DNA of 64,000 nucleotides from Conexibacter sp. S30A1 (GCF_023330665.1 NZ_CP097127.1:3286001-3350000); one strand, 5' to 3'. Counted from the stretch's first letter, positions 23,408 to 33,785 are shown. Notes: a model not told the origin generated them from the letters alone. Made by a program: numbers and translations.

Positions 23408-25835
23408 ACGCAAGCTCATAAACCTCACGATCGACGGTCGCGAGGTGCAGGCCGTCGAGGGCGCCATGCTGGTGGACGCGGCCAAGGCCGCGGACGTTGA
23501 GATCCCCTACTTCTGCTACGAGCCCAAGCTGGGGGCGCCGGTCGGTGCCTGCCGCATGTGCCTGGTGGAGATCGAGGGCATCCCGAAGCTGCAGACCTCC
23601 TGCTCGACCCCGGTGCGCGACGGCATGGTCGTCAACACGACCGTCGAGCGCGTCAAGGAGGCGCAGAACGCGATCGTCGAGTTCCTGCTTGTCAACCATC
23701 CGCTCGACTGCCCGGTGTGCGACAAGGGCGGTGAGTGCCCGCTGCAGGACATCACCTTCGGCTGGGGCAAGGGCCGCACGCGGGTGATCGAGCCCAAGCG
23801 CCACTTCGTCAAGCCGCTCGCGCTCTCGCCGCTGATCGCGATCGACCGTGAGCGCTGCATCCTCTGCTATCGCTGCGTGCGCTTCAGCCAGGAGATCTCA
23901 GAGGACTGGCAGCTGATCTTCACCGAGCGCGGCGCGCACACGTTCGTCGGCACCCACGACGGCCACCCCTACGTGGCCCCGTTCTCCGGCAACATCATCG
24001 AGCTGTGCCCGGTCGGGGCGCTCACCTCGCGGCCCTACCGCTTCCGTGCGAGGCCCTGGGACATCGAGGGCTCAGGCGGGATCTGCACGCTCTGCCCGTC
24101 ACAGTGCAACGTCGAGTTCACGGTGCGCGACGACAAGGTCACGCGCGTGCTTGCGCGCGAGAACCCGGGCGTCGACGACGGCTGGCTGTGCGACAAGGGG
24201 CGCTTCGCCTACCAGGCGATCCACGTCGACGAGCGCGTCACCACGCCGCTCGTGCGCGCCGCCGGCGGAACGCTTGAGCCCGCCAGCTGGGATGAGGCGC
24301 TGCGTGCGGCCAGCGCGCTGGCCGGGCACCGCGGCCAGGCGGCCACGCTGGTGGGCGGCCAGGCGAGCAACGAGGAGGCCTTCCTGCTCGCGCGTCTGCT
24401 GCGCGAGGGGCTTGACTCTCATGACATCGACTCGCGGCTGACGGGCGCAACCGAGCTTGACCTGGGGTTGATGCGGGCGCTGGCCGCGCCCGCGCTGCAG
24501 GCGGGCGTGGCCGACATCGAGTTCGCGCACACCGTGCTCGTGCTCGGCACCGAGCCGCTCGACGACTCGCCGATCCTCGATTTGCGCATCCGCAAGGGGG
24601 TCAGGCGCAACGGTGTGAAGCTCGCGATCGCAAGCGCGCGGCCCAGTGCTCTGGACGCAAACGCCGAGCTTTCGATCCGCTACGCCCCGGGCGGCGAGGC
24701 GGAGTTCTTGGAGTCGCTTGAGTGGGCGCTCGGGACCCCCGGCTCCGGTGAGACGCACCAGCTCGCGGCGCTGCTGCGCGACGGCGGCGAGGATGTCGTG
24801 ATCCTCTGGGGCGAAGGTCTCTCGGCGCCCGCCCGCGCGTCGCTTCTGCGCATCGCGCAGCGGCTCGGGCTCGCCGGCCGCGAGGGGGCGGGCCTGCTCG
24901 AGGTGCCGCTCGGCACCAACGCGCGCGGGATCCGCGAGGCGGGGGCGCTGCCCGGTGCCGGACCCGGCTACAGCGACGCGCCCGCCGGCCGTGGGGCGCC
25001 GCAGATCGCCGCCGCCGCGGCGGCCGGACAGATCGGCGCGCTTCACCTCTTCCAGATCGACCCGCTGCGCGAGCTGCCAGACCGCGAAGCCTGGGAGGCG
25101 GCGCTGTCAGGCGCAAAGCTTGTGGTCGCGCACGCAAGCACGCTCACGGACGGTCTGGCCCGCCACGCCGACGTGGTCTTCCCGGCCGAGTCGAGCGCCG
25201 AGAAGGACGGCACGATCGTCCATCCCGACGGCCGCCTGCAGCGCCTGCGCAGCGCGATCAGGCGTCCCGGCGAGGTGCGCGCCGGCTGGCAGGTGCTCTC
25301 AGACCTCGCCAAGGCGGTCGGTCTTGACACGGGCGTGCTCACCGCCGGCATGGCCTTCCAGCAACTGGTGGCCGCGGTGCCGTTCTACGAGGGTCTGACG
25401 CTCGATGCGATCGGCGGGCGCGGCGTGCGCTGGCCGCAGGCCGAGGCCGCCGACGCGATGCCCGAGCCCGGGGCGATCACCGCCCACGCTGGCGCTGGGG
25501 CGACGTCTGCGGCCAGCGGGCCGCAGGCGGAGATGAACGGCCGGCTGCGGCTCGGCACCTACCGACCGATCTGGGCCGCGCCGGAGGTCGAGATCTCACC
25601 GGCGCTGCACTTCACCATCGCCGAGCAGGTCGTCGAGCTCTCACCGCACGACGCCGACCGGTTGGGCATCGAGGACGGCGGTGCGGTGCTGGTGGCACAG
25701 AACGGCACGCGGCTGCACGGCCGCGCGGCGATCCGCTCCGGCGTGCCCGCCGGCACCGCGTTTATGGCAGCCGGGATCGCCAAGGAGTCGGCAAACGCGC
25801 TGACCGAGCCGCTGGTCGAGGTCTCGCGGGCATGA
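23394..25835 (+). CDS. nuoG: NADH-quinone oxidoreductase subunit G
   Basis: An 813-residue iron-sulfur subunit. Cluster ligands can be read in order: [2Fe-2S] Cys41, Cys53, Cys56, Cys70; [4Fe-4S] N5 with His102, Cys106, Cys109, Cys115; [4Fe-4S] N4 with Cys155, Cys158, Cys161, Cys205. The spacing C231-x2-C234-x3-C238-x27-C266 adds the extra N7 cluster known from E. coli and Thermus. A molybdopterin-oxidoreductase-like domain without obvious cofactor residues follows (~225-700), and the C-terminal barrel shows VVELSPHDADRLGI. Start ATG overlaps the nuoF end. Confidence 0.97.
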   Translation: MPRPERKLINLTIDGREVQAVEGAMLVDAAKAADVEIPYFCYEPKLGAPVGACRMCLVEIEGIPKLQTSCSTPVRDGMVVNTTVERVKEAQNAIVEFLLVNHPLDCPVCDKGGECPLQDITFGWGKGRTRVIEPKRHFVKPLALSPLIAIDRERCILCYRCVRFSQEISEDWQLIFTERGAHTFVGTHDGHPYVAPFSGNIIELCPVGALTSRPYRFRARPWDIEGSGGICTLCPSQCNVEFTVRDDKVTRVLARENPGVDDGWLCDKGRFAYQAIHVDERVTTPLVRAAGGTLEPASWDEALRAASALAGHRGQAATLVGGQASNEEAFLLARLLREGLDSHDIDSRLTGATELDLGLMRALAAPALQAGVADIEFAHTVLVLGTEPLDDSPILDLRIRKGVRRNGVKLAIASARPSALDANAELSIRYAPGGEAEFLESLEWALGTPGSGETHQLAALLRDGGEDVVILWGEGLSAPARASLLRIAQRLGLAGREGAGLLEVPLGTNARGIREAGALPGAGPGYSDAPAGRGAPQIAAAAAAGQIGALHLFQIDPLRELPDREAWEAALSGAKLVVAHASTLTDGLARHADVVFPAESSAEKDGTIVHPDGRLQRLRSAIRRPGEVRAGWQVLSDLAKAVGLDTGVLTAGMAFQQLVAAVPFYEGLTLDAIGGRGVRWPQAEAADAMPEPGAITAHAGAGATSAASGPQAEMNGRLRLGTYRPIWAAPEVEISPALHFTIAEQVVELSPHDADRLGIEDGGAVLVAQNGTRLHGRAAIRSGVPAGTAFMAAGIAKESANALTEPLVEVSRA

Positions 25836-26851
25836 TCGCCTTCGCCGACGTCAACTACTTTGAGCCCTGGTGGATCCAGATCGTCAAGGCGCTTTTGATC
25901 TTCCTGGTGATCTTCGGGGTGCTGCCGCTTTTGACCGTGTATGAGCGCAAGCTGCTCGGACGCTTCCAGCACCGCTACGGGCCCAACCGCGTCGGGCCCT
26001 ACGGGCTGATGCAGCCACTGGCGGAGATCGTCAAGTTCGCCCGCAAGGAGGCGTTCAGGCCGACCGGCTCGGTCGGTTTCCTCTTCCGCCTGGCGCCGGC
26101 GATCTCGATCCTGACCGCCGTCGGCGGCCTGGCCCTGATCCCCTGGGGCAACGTGCAGAACATCCTGGGCACCCGCATCGGGCTCTACGGCATCGACGTG
26201 TCGATCGGGCCGCTGTACGTCTTTGCGCTCGGTGGCATCTCCTTCTACGGGATCCTGCTCGGCGGCTGGGCTTCGGGGTCCAAATACTCGTTTCTGGGCT
26301 CGATGCGGGCTGCTGCCCAGCTGATCTCCTACGAGGTCTCGCAGGGGCTCGCGCTGGTCGGCGTGCTGATCACCGCCCAGACCCTTTCGCTCACCGGAAT
26401 CGTCAACGCCCAGCGTGGCATGTGGTACTTCATCCCGCAGATCGTCGGCTTTCTGATCTTCATGGTCGCCTCATTCGCGGAGACCAACCGCGCGCCGTTT
26501 GACCTCGTCGAGGCCGACGCGGAGCTGGTCGGTGGCTACTTCACCGAGTACGGCGGCACCGGCTTTGTCGCCTACCTGTTCGCCGAGTACGTGAACATGA
26601 TGGTCGTCTCGGCGATGGCGGCCACCCTGTTTTTGGGTGGGTGGCTGTTGCCGTTCGGCATCCACCCGCCCGGTTGGGTGGACCCGTTCGTGGTGCTCGC
26701 CAAGATGATGCTGTTCATGACACTCTTTATCTGGATACGCGCGACGCTACCGCGCCTGCGCTACGACCAGCTGATGTCCTTCGGCTGGAAGGTGCTGCTA
26801 CCGCTGGCAACCCTCAACCTGCTGGTCACGGCGATCATCGTCGTCCACTAG
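25832..26851 (+). CDS. nuoH: NADH-quinone oxidoreductase subunit H
   Basis: A 339-residue membrane subunit at the junction of the peripheral and membrane arms, lining the quinone chamber. Eight or so helices are visible. [20 protein letters not shown] and the acidic loop [20 protein letters not shown] are diagnostic, the latter carrying the conserved Glu/Asp residues of the proton path start. ATGA overlap with nuoG. Confidence 0.98.
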   Translation: MIAFADVNYFEPWWIQIVKALLIFLVIFGVLPLLTVYERKLLGRFQHRYGPNRVGPYGLMQPLAEIVKFARKEAFRPTGSVGFLFRLAPAISILTAVGGLALIPWGNVQNILGTRIGLYGIDVSIGPLYVFALGGISFYGILLGGWASGSKYSFLGSMRAAAQLISYEVSQGLALVGVLITAQTLSLTGIVNAQRGMWYFIPQIVGFLIFMVASFAETNRAPFDLVEADAELVGGYFTEYGGTGFVAYLFAEYVNMMVVSAMAATLFLGGWLLPFGIHPPGWVDPFVVLAKMMLFMTLFIWIRATLPRLRYDQLMSFGWKVLLPLATLNLLVTAIIVVH

Positions 26852-26873
26852 CGAGGAAGATCAGGACAGACCG

Positions 26874-27422
26874 ATGCCATACGACCCCGGTAAAGACGTA
26901 GTGGAGGTGATGCGCCACCCGCCGCGCAGCGCGGCGGCCAGCACCTACCGCATCTTCGGCGAGACGTTGCGCGGCATGAAGACGACGCTCGCGCGCGTGG
27001 TCGAGGGTCCCCTGACGATCCAGTACCCGGAGGAGAAGACGCCGGTCTACCCGCGCTTTCGTGGCCGCCACAAGCTGCACCGCTTCGAGACCGGCGATCC
27101 CGACAACCCCGGCCTCGAGAAGTGCGTCGGCTGCTCGCTGTGCGCCGCCGCCTGCCCGGCCGACTGCATCCGTGTCGTCGCCGCCGAGAACACACCCGAG
27201 CACCGGGTCTCGGCCGGCGAGCGCTACGCGGCCGTGTATGAGATCAACCTGAGCCGCTGCATCTTCTGCGGCTACTGCGAGGTCGCCTGTCCGTTTGACG
27301 CGATCACGATGGGCCACGACTACGAGATGTCCGACTACACGCGCTCTGATTTGATCTTCACCAAGGAGATGCTGTTGGCGGAGCCACTTGAGCGCACGCC
27401 ACTGCGGACGGCGGCGGAGTAG
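26874..27422 (+). CDS. nuoI: NADH-quinone oxidoreductase subunit I
   Basis: A 182-residue ferredoxin-like subunit with clusters N6a and N6b. Ligands are Cys84, Cys87, Cys90, Cys94 in [15 protein letters not shown], and Cys129, Cys132, Cys135, Cys139 in [15 protein letters not shown]. The N-terminal helix with [14 protein letters not shown] sits along the membrane arm. A 22-base gap separates it from nuoH. Confidence 0.98.
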   Translation: MPYDPGKDVVEVMRHPPRSAAASTYRIFGETLRGMKTTLARVVEGPLTIQYPEEKTPVYPRFRGRHKLHRFETGDPDNPGLEKCVGCSLCAAACPADCIRVVAAENTPEHRVSAGERYAAVYEINLSRCIFCGYCEVACPFDAITMGHDYEMSDYTRSDLIFTKEMLLAEPLERTPLRTAAE

Positions 27423-27435
27423 CGGGAGCTAAGCG

Positions 27436-28110
27436 ATGTCGGTTGTCATGTTCTTTTTGGCGGCGGGTGCGGCGATCATCGGCGCGATCGGCGTGGTCAC
27501 GTTGCGCAACCCGCTGTACTCGGTGCTCGCGCTGGTCTGTCATCTGGTCGCGCTCGCGGCGCTGTTTCTGCTTTTGCGCGCGGAGTTCGTCGCCGCCGCG
27601 CAGGTGGTCGTCTACGCCGGTGCGGTGATGGTGCTCTACGTGTTCGTGGTGGCGTATGTCGGCGGGGGTGAGGAGGTTTCAGCCGGCAGCACGCTGCGCA
27701 TCCTGGGGCCGTTGTTCGCCCTGGCGCTGGCGGTCGAGCTGTTCATCGCCCTGCTCGGCTCGGCGCTCTCCGGCATCCACCGCTACGGCGCGCCCTACAA
27801 GCTCGGCTTCGGCACACCCGAGCAGATCGGCCGGCTGTTTCTGACCGACTACCTGTTCCCCTTCGAGGTGGCTTCGCTGCTGTTGCTGGTCGCCGCCATC
27901 GGCGCGGTCGTCCTGGCCCGCCGCCGGCGTGGCCTTGAGGAGGGCGCGCTCGAGCTCAAGGACCTGCTGGCGATGCCGCGTCCGGCCTACACCGGCACGA
28001 TCGCCGAGGGTGTCGGTGTGCGGCGCGTGCGCGAGCAGCTCGAACAGGCCCACGGCGGCGTCACCGAAGTTGTGCCCGCTGGCGCCCCCGGTTCCGAGGA
28101 GCAGAGCTGA
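27436..28110 (+). CDS. nuoJ: NADH-quinone oxidoreductase subunit J
   Basis: A 224-residue membrane subunit with five helices in the first ~175 residues. Diagnostic parts are VTLRNPLYSVLALVCHLVALA and AAQVVVYAGAVMVLYVFVV, which contains the pi-bulge helix important for coupling. The C-terminal ~50 residues (ELKDLLAMPRPAYTG...) are a hydrophilic extension. GGGAG precedes the ATG. It shares one base with nuoK (TGATG). Confidence 0.96.
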   Translation: MSVVMFFLAAGAAIIGAIGVVTLRNPLYSVLALVCHLVALAALFLLLRAEFVAAAQVVVYAGAVMVLYVFVVAYVGGGEEVSAGSTLRILGPLFALALAVELFIALLGSALSGIHRYGAPYKLGFGTPEQIGRLFLTDYLFPFEVASLLLLVAAIGAVVLARRRRGLEEGALELKDLLAMPRPAYTGTIAEGVGVRRVREQLEQAHGGVTEVVPAGAPGSEEQS

Positions 28111-28409
28111 TGGCGCTCGACTGGTACCTGGCCGTCTCGGCCCTGATCTTCTGCATCGGCGCCGGCGGCGTGCTCGTGCGACGTAACCCCCTGGTCGTCC
28201 TGCTCTGCCTGGAGCTGATGCTGAACGCGGCCAACCTGGCGCTGATCACCTTCGCGCGGATGCACGGCGGCGAGGCCGGCCAGATCTTCGCGCTGATCGT
28301 GATGGTCGTCGCAGCCTGCGAGGTGACCGTCGGGCTCGGCCTGCTGGTCGCGATCAGCCGCCGCAACCTTCCCATCGATGTCGACAAACTGCACGAGCTG
28401 AACGGATGA
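28110..28409 (+). CDS. nuoK: NADH-quinone oxidoreductase subunit K
   Basis: A 99-residue, three-helix subunit (MrpC-like) of the proton-pumping arm. RRNPLVVLLCLELMLNAANLALI carries the conserved Glu of helix 2, and VMVVAACEVTVGLGLLVAI the Glu of helix 3. Both are needed for proton transfer in the E. coli protein. Length is exactly that of the family. Confidence 0.98.
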   Translation: MALDWYLAVSALIFCIGAGGVLVRRNPLVVLLCLELMLNAANLALITFARMHGGEAGQIFALIVMVVAACEVTVGLGLLVAISRRNLPIDVDKLHELNG

Positions 28410-30421
28410 GCCCGACCACCTGGGGCTGGCTCGTCCTGCTGTTTCCGCTGCTGGGCACGATCACGATCGGCCTCGGCTTTCGGACCTACAGCAGGGCCGC
28501 CGGCGTAATCGGAACCGCCGCGATCTTCCTCGCCTTCGTCTGCTCGGTCGGCGCGCTGATCGCGCTGCTCGGACGCACGGGCACCCACCGCGAGGTCGTC
28601 TCGAGCCTCTGGAACTACGACGTGAGCGCCGGTGTCGACGCCAAGCTGCAGATCCTGATCGACCCGATCTCGGTCTTCATGATGCTCGTGGTCTCCGGCG
28701 TCTCGACGCTGATCCACCTGTATTCGACGGCCTACATGCGCTCGGACAAGGGCTACTCGCGCTACTTCGCGTACCTGAACTTCTTCGTGCTGTCGATGCT
28801 CGTGCTTGTCACCGGCGGCAACTTCATCATGCTGATCATCGGCTGGGCCTTCGTCGGTGCCGCCTCCTACCTGCTGATCTCCTTCTGGTACCGCCGCTCG
28901 ACCGCCACCCGCGCGGGGATCAAGGCGTTTGTGATCAACGTGCTCGGCGACGTCGGCCTGGTGCTCGGGACGTTCTTCATCTATCGCCACACCCACACGG
29001 TGTCGTTTTTGGGCAGCTTCGCCGCGGCGCCGCACGTCTTCCACACCGACTCGCCGGACCTCGTGGCCGGCTGCCTGCTGTTTCTGGTCGGCGCGTTCGC
29101 GAAGTCGGCGCAGGTGCCGCTGCACACCTGGCTGCCGGACGCGATGGAGGGCCCGACCCCGGTCTCCTCGCTGATCCACGCTGCCACCATGGTCACCGCC
29201 GGCGTGTATTTGATCGTGCGCCTGCACCCGCTGTTCCAGCTCGCGCCGACGGCCGCGGAGGTCGGCGCGATCGTCGGCTGCATGACGCTGCTCATCGCCG
29301 GCACGATCGCGCTGGTCGTCACCGACATCAAGCGGGTGATCGCCTATTCGACCATGTCGCAGATCGGCTACATGATCATGGGCGCCTCCTCGGGCGCCTA
29401 TGCGGGGGCGCTCTTTCACCTGATGACGCACGCCTTCTTCAAGGCGCTGCTGTTCATGGGTGCCGGCTCGATCATAGGCGCGATGGCCGGCGAGCAGTCG
29501 CTTGACAGGATGAGCGGCTTCCGCAAGGCGCTGCCGTTCACGTTCATCTGCTTCCTGGCGGGCGGGCTCGCGCTGTCGGGTGTGCCCCCGTTCGCCGGCT
29601 GGTTCTCCAAGGACGACATCCTCGCTTTCATGGACCACCGCGGCGGCATCTACGAGGTGCTCGGCATCCTCGGCTACGTCGGCGCCTTCCTGACCGGTGC
29701 CTACACCTTCCGCCTGATCTTCCGGGCCTTCTACGGCGAGCCATCGCCCGAGGCGCGCGAGCTGGAGCACGGGCACCTGGCCCACGCCGAGGTGCACCGC
29801 AACCCCGCCAACGGCGAAGAGGAGGACACCGACGTCGGCTTCCCCGGTCCCGAGCACGTGATCGCCGAGCGCGAGCCGGCGATGAAGGTCGCCATGGGGA
29901 TCCTCGCGATCCTCGCGCTTGTCGGAGGCTTTGTTCAGGTTGCCGGAGTGGACGCAGTCATCAGCAAATTCCTTGCCACGGCGTTCGTGCACACGCCGCT
30001 TGCATCTCCGGCAGATCAGCCATCCGTTGGATTCGATTGGATCGGCCTGGTCGTCGGCGCGATCGTCGGTCTGCTGGGCATCGGCGTGGCCTACCGGGTC
30101 TACATCGCCAAGCCCGGCACCTCCGCGGCGCTGCAGGCGCGCTTTGCGGCGCTGCACAACTTCCTCGTGCACAAGTGGTACTTCGACGAGCTGATCGACG
30201 TGGTGGTGGTCCGCCCGGCGCTGACCCTCGGACGCTTCGCTCAGGCCGTGCTCGAGCGGGTTTTCATCTCCGGTGCGCTGACCGGCGGCGTCACCGGCAT
30301 CGTCCGCTCCGGGTCGGCCGCCGTGCGCCGTGCCCAGACCGGATTGCTGCGCCTGTATGCCGGTGCGGTGGTGCTCGGCCTGACCGCTGTTGTCCTCTAC
30401 TTCCTGATCTCCGCAAAGTAA
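28406..30421 (+). CDS. nuoL: NADH-quinone oxidoreductase subunit L
   Basis: A 671-residue antiporter-like subunit at the far end of the membrane arm, with ~15 helices and the long lateral helix at the C-terminus. Core Mrp-type motif VPLHTWLPDAMEGPTPVSSLIHAATM and VTDIKRVIAYSTMSQIGYM contain the conserved Lys, His and charged channel residues. A soluble acidic loop (ELEHGHLAHAEVHRNPANGEEEDTD region, ~450-480) is an insertion relative to E. coli. ATGA overlap with nuoK. Confidence 0.97.
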   Translation: MSPTTWGWLVLLFPLLGTITIGLGFRTYSRAAGVIGTAAIFLAFVCSVGALIALLGRTGTHREVVSSLWNYDVSAGVDAKLQILIDPISVFMMLVVSGVSTLIHLYSTAYMRSDKGYSRYFAYLNFFVLSMLVLVTGGNFIMLIIGWAFVGAASYLLISFWYRRSTATRAGIKAFVINVLGDVGLVLGTFFIYRHTHTVSFLGSFAAAPHVFHTDSPDLVAGCLLFLVGAFAKSAQVPLHTWLPDAMEGPTPVSSLIHAATMVTAGVYLIVRLHPLFQLAPTAAEVGAIVGCMTLLIAGTIALVVTDIKRVIAYSTMSQIGYMIMGASSGAYAGALFHLMTHAFFKALLFMGAGSIIGAMAGEQSLDRMSGFRKALPFTFICFLAGGLALSGVPPFAGWFSKDDILAFMDHRGGIYEVLGILGYVGAFLTGAYTFRLIFRAFYGEPSPEARELEHGHLAHAEVHRNPANGEEEDTDVGFPGPEHVIAEREPAMKVAMGILAILALVGGFVQVAGVDAVISKFLATAFVHTPLASPADQPSVGFDWIGLVVGAIVGLLGIGVAYRVYIAKPGTSAALQARFAALHNFLVHKWYFDELIDVVVVRPALTLGRFAQAVLERVFISGALTGGVTGIVRSGSAAVRRAQTGLLRLYAGAVVLGLTAVVLYFLISAK

Positions 30422-30443
30422 CCGTCACCTTCGACCTCGCACC

Positions 30444-32114
30444 GTGATCTTCGCCCACGCCTCATCCGCGCCCTTCTCGCTCTCGATCCTGATCTGGCTG
30501 CCGCTTGCGCTGGCACTGGTCTGCGCGGCGCTGCCTGCGCGCGTCACGGGCCGGGCGCTGGCGGCGCTCAGCCTGCTGCCGCTCGCCCTCGCGGTCACGT
30601 TCGTGGCGAACTTCAACTCGAGCTACCCGTTCCCGCAGTTCGTCACAGACCACAGCTGGATCCCGTCGCTCGGGATCCACTACGCGCTCGCGATGAACGG
30701 CCTGAACGTCTCACTGGTGCTCTTGACCACGGTGCTCTTCACGGTGTCGCTCGCCTGGTCGGCGCTGCGCGACATCGAGCGTCCGCGGCTGTACTACTTC
30801 TGGCTGGGGCTGGCCGAGAGCGCCGTGCTCGGCGCCTTCCTCGCCCAGGACCTGATCCTGTTCGTCGCGTTCTTTGACCTGATGCTGATCCCCTTCTACT
30901 TCCTGGTCGGCTCCTGGGGCAGCGGCGAGCGTGTGCGCGCGACGATCAAGATGGTCATCTACACGGCCGTCGGCTCGTTTTTGATGCTGGCGGCGGCGAT
31001 CGCGACCGGCGTGATCGCGGCGGGCGACCACCACACCGCCCTGAACTTCACCTTCGGGGCGCTCGAGCACCTGCCGGTCTCGCGCACCGACGGCGAGTGG
31101 CTGTTCCTCGGCTTCGCGGTGGCCTTCCTGGTCAAGATGCCGGTCGTGCCGTTCCACGGCTGGCTGGCCGACGCCTACAAGTCGATGCCGATCCCCGCGG
31201 TGGCCGTCTTCTCCGGTGTCGTCGCGAAGGTCGCAAGCTACGGCTTCTTGCAGATCGTGCTGCCGCTGTTCCCGCAGGCCTCACACCACTTCCAGGTGCT
31301 GATGCTGATCATCGCGCTGGTCTCGATCCTCTGGGCGACGGCGATGGCGTTCACCACCCGCGACGTGCGGCTCGTGATCGCCTACTCGAGCGTCGCGCAG
31401 ATGGGCTTCATCCTGCTGGGCATCTTCTCGCTGCAGGCCCCAGGCGCCCAGGGGGCGCTTTTGCAGATGCTCAACCACGGCCTGGTCACGGCGGCGGCGT
31501 TCTTCATCGTGGCCGCGGTGGCCGCGCGCTCGGGCGGCAGCGAACGCATGGATGACATGGGCGGCATCGCCTTCCGCGCGCCGCTGCTCGCCACACTGTT
31601 TCTGATCGTCACGCTCGCGAACCTGGCGATGCCCGGCTCCTCGAACTTCATCGGCGAGTTCATGATCCTGCTCGGGACCTTCCAGTCGCACCTGGCGATC
31701 GCGCTGATCGCGTCGCTCGGCGTCGTTGGCGCCGCCTTCTACGGGCTGCGCCTATTCATCGGCGCGATGCACAACCGGGTCGGCGGCCGGGTGCAGTCGT
31801 TTGAGATCAAGCGCTCTGAGGCGATCGCGATCGTGCCGCTGTGCCTGATCATCCTGGTGCTCGCCTTCTACCCGCAGTTCGGCCTCAGCCGCTCGCAGGC
31901 GTCGGTCAACCTGGCGATCGCGCCCGCCACAACGAGCGCCTTCCGCGGCTCGCAGTCCGCTGCTGCGCTGCTGCCTACCTTCGCCTCGCTGGACGGCCCG
32001 GCCGGCTGGTGGGCCTACCCGCTGCTTGCGGGTGTCAGCCACAGCCTGCCGGGCAAGCCTCGCCGGATCTACACCTACACCACCGCGTCATCCGGGTCCG
32101 GGAGCGGGCAATGA
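30444..32114 (+). CDS. nuoM: NADH-quinone oxidoreductase subunit M
   Basis: A 556-residue antiporter-like subunit started at GTG 30444. Mrp-type core: FLVKMPVVPFHGWLADAYKSM and RDVRLVIAYSSVAQMGFILLG. The conserved Glu of helix 5 is in LIPFYFLVGSWG's neighbourhood, and SNFIGEFMILLGTF near the C-terminus is typical. It starts 22 bases after nuoL. The last ~50 residues are a Ser/Gly-rich tail not usual in E. coli. Confidence 0.97.
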   Translation: MIFAHASSAPFSLSILIWLPLALALVCAALPARVTGRALAALSLLPLALAVTFVANFNSSYPFPQFVTDHSWIPSLGIHYALAMNGLNVSLVLLTTVLFTVSLAWSALRDIERPRLYYFWLGLAESAVLGAFLAQDLILFVAFFDLMLIPFYFLVGSWGSGERVRATIKMVIYTAVGSFLMLAAAIATGVIAAGDHHTALNFTFGALEHLPVSRTDGEWLFLGFAVAFLVKMPVVPFHGWLADAYKSMPIPAVAVFSGVVAKVASYGFLQIVLPLFPQASHHFQVLMLIIALVSILWATAMAFTTRDVRLVIAYSSVAQMGFILLGIFSLQAPGAQGALLQMLNHGLVTAAAFFIVAAVAARSGGSERMDDMGGIAFRAPLLATLFLIVTLANLAMPGSSNFIGEFMILLGTFQSHLAIALIASLGVVGAAFYGLRLFIGAMHNRVGGRVQSFEIKRSEAIAIVPLCLIILVLAFYPQFGLSRSQASVNLAIAPATTSAFRGSQSAAALLPTFASLDGPAGWWAYPLLAGVSHSLPGKPRRIYTYTTASSGSGSGQ

Positions 32115-33748
32115 ACGCACACCCCTACGCCATGAGCTTCCTGCTCGCCACCGCGCACATCCACGGACCGCACATCAGCTGGGCCGAGCTCTCGCCGATC
32201 GCGGTGCTCGGCGTCGGCGCCCTGGTCGTGCTGCTGGTCGGCTTGGCGAGCAGCCAGATGGTCCGCGCCCGGTTGGTGCCGACGCTCACGCTGGTGGCGA
32301 TCGCGGGCGCGATCGGCACCGAGATCTGGCGCTTCAGCCACGCCCCGCAGACGATCGTCGCCGGGGCGCTGCGGATCGATGACCTGGCGCTGATCGCCGA
32401 TCTGGTCTGTGCGGTCGCAGCGGTTGCGGCGGTGCTGCTCGCGTGGCGCGCCCGGGCGCCGCGGGAGGCGGGCCAGGGTGAATTCCACTCGCTGATGCTG
32501 TTCAGCCTGATGGGTATGGCGGTGCTCGTCTCGGCCCAGGACCTCATCACGCTCTTCCTCGGCCTCGAGCTGCTGTCGATCCCGCTGTATGTGCTGTGCG
32601 CCGCCGAATACCGCCGCGAGGGCTCGCTCGAGGCCGGGCTCAAATACCTGATCATCGGCTCGGTCGGCTCGGCCACGCTGGTCTACGGGCTCGCGCTGAT
32701 CTACGGCGCCACCGGCCAGACCGGCTTCGGTGCCGTCGCGCACGTGCTGGCCAGCCAGTCGGGCGGCGGTCTGCTCGGCGACCCGCTGCTGCTCACCGGC
32801 ATTGCCCTGGTGATCGTCGGGTTTGCCTTCAAGGCCTCCGTCGCGCCGTTTCACCAGTGGACGCCCGACGTCTACGAGGGCGCGCCGACGGCGATCACCG
32901 CCTTCATGGCGACCGCCACCAAGGCCGCCGCGATCGCCGTGTTCCTGCGCTTCTTCGACTTCACGCTGACCGCCGAACACGTCAACTGGGCGCCGGCGCT
33001 GGCGGCGCTCGCGAGCGTCACGATCATCGTCGGCAACGTCGGTGCGCTGGGCCAGAGCTCGCTCAAGCGCCTGCTCGGCTACTCCGGGGTGGCGCAGGCC
33101 GGCTACATGCTGACCGGCCTGGTGGTCGGCACCCGGCTGGGTGTCTCGGCAACCATGTTCTATGTCGTCGCCTACCTGCTGATGAACCTCGGCGCGTTCG
33201 CCGTGATCGTCCACCAGGAGCGCGTCTCGGGCAGCGACCGCATGGCGGCCCTCTCCGGCCTCGGGCGCCGGTCGCCGCTGCTGGCCTGGTCGCTGACGAT
33301 CGCGATGCTGGCGCTCGCCGGCATCCCGGGCACGATCGGCTTCATCGGCAAGGTCCAGCTGATCCACTCGCTGGTGAACGGCGGCTACGGCTGGCTTGCG
33401 ATCGTGCTGGTGGTCGGCGCGATGATCTCACTGGGCTACTACCTGCGCGTCGTGGCTGCCATCTGGATGACGCCCGCCGACGCGCGCGGTGTCGCAGTCG
33501 CCGGCGCCGGCCCGCTGGCCGGCGCCCCCGTGGCCGCCTTTCCGCCGATCGCAGGCGGCTCGCCCGAGGCCGATCTGCAGGCGTCGGCCGGCGGTGGTGC
33601 GCTCGGCGTGGAGCGGCTGACCGGCGACCCCGAGCTGCTGCTGGTGGCTGGCGTGTTTGGCGCGCTGTGCATCGTCTTCGGGGTGATTCCCGGTCCGGTC
33701 TTCGAGTTCGTCGCGCACGCCGGCGCGGCGCTCGTCGGCCTGCGCTGA
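32111..33748 (+). CDS. nuoN: NADH-quinone oxidoreductase subunit N
   Basis: A 545-residue antiporter-like subunit, the last gene of the operon. AFKASVAPFHQWTPDVYEGAP and LKRLLGYSGVAQAGYML are the family's proton-channel segments. A Gly/Ala/Pro-rich insertion (VAVAGAGPLAGAPVAAFPPIAG, ~465-500) lies before the last helix and is likely a flexible loop. The ATG overlaps the nuoM stop (ATGA); codons upstream in the same frame have no similarity. Confidence 0.97.
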   Translation: MNAHPYAMSFLLATAHIHGPHISWAELSPIAVLGVGALVVLLVGLASSQMVRARLVPTLTLVAIAGAIGTEIWRFSHAPQTIVAGALRIDDLALIADLVCAVAAVAAVLLAWRARAPREAGQGEFHSLMLFSLMGMAVLVSAQDLITLFLGLELLSIPLYVLCAAEYRREGSLEAGLKYLIIGSVGSATLVYGLALIYGATGQTGFGAVAHVLASQSGGGLLGDPLLLTGIALVIVGFAFKASVAPFHQWTPDVYEGAPTAITAFMATATKAAAIAVFLRFFDFTLTAEHVNWAPALAALASVTIIVGNVGALGQSSLKRLLGYSGVAQAGYMLTGLVVGTRLGVSATMFYVVAYLLMNLGAFAVIVHQERVSGSDRMAALSGLGRRSPLLAWSLTIAMLALAGIPGTIGFIGKVQLIHSLVNGGYGWLAIVLVVGAMISLGYYLRVVAAIWMTPADARGVAVAGAGPLAGAPVAAFPPIAGGSPEADLQASAGGGALGVERLTGDPELLLVAGVFGALCIVFGVIPGPVFEFVAHAGAALVGLR

Positions 33749-33785
33749 GGCCACGCGCGCCCTGGGGCCACGCTCCGAGCCGGAC

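Noticed and set aside
28061-30172. 703-codon open frame antisense to nuoL
   Set aside because: It is a by-product of high GC3 in nuoL; the translation is full of His/Arg/Asp/Gly low-complexity sequence and resembles no protein family.
32075-33367. Long antisense frame over nuoN
   Set aside because: Same shadow effect; the sense strand encodes a clear NuoN with conserved motifs.
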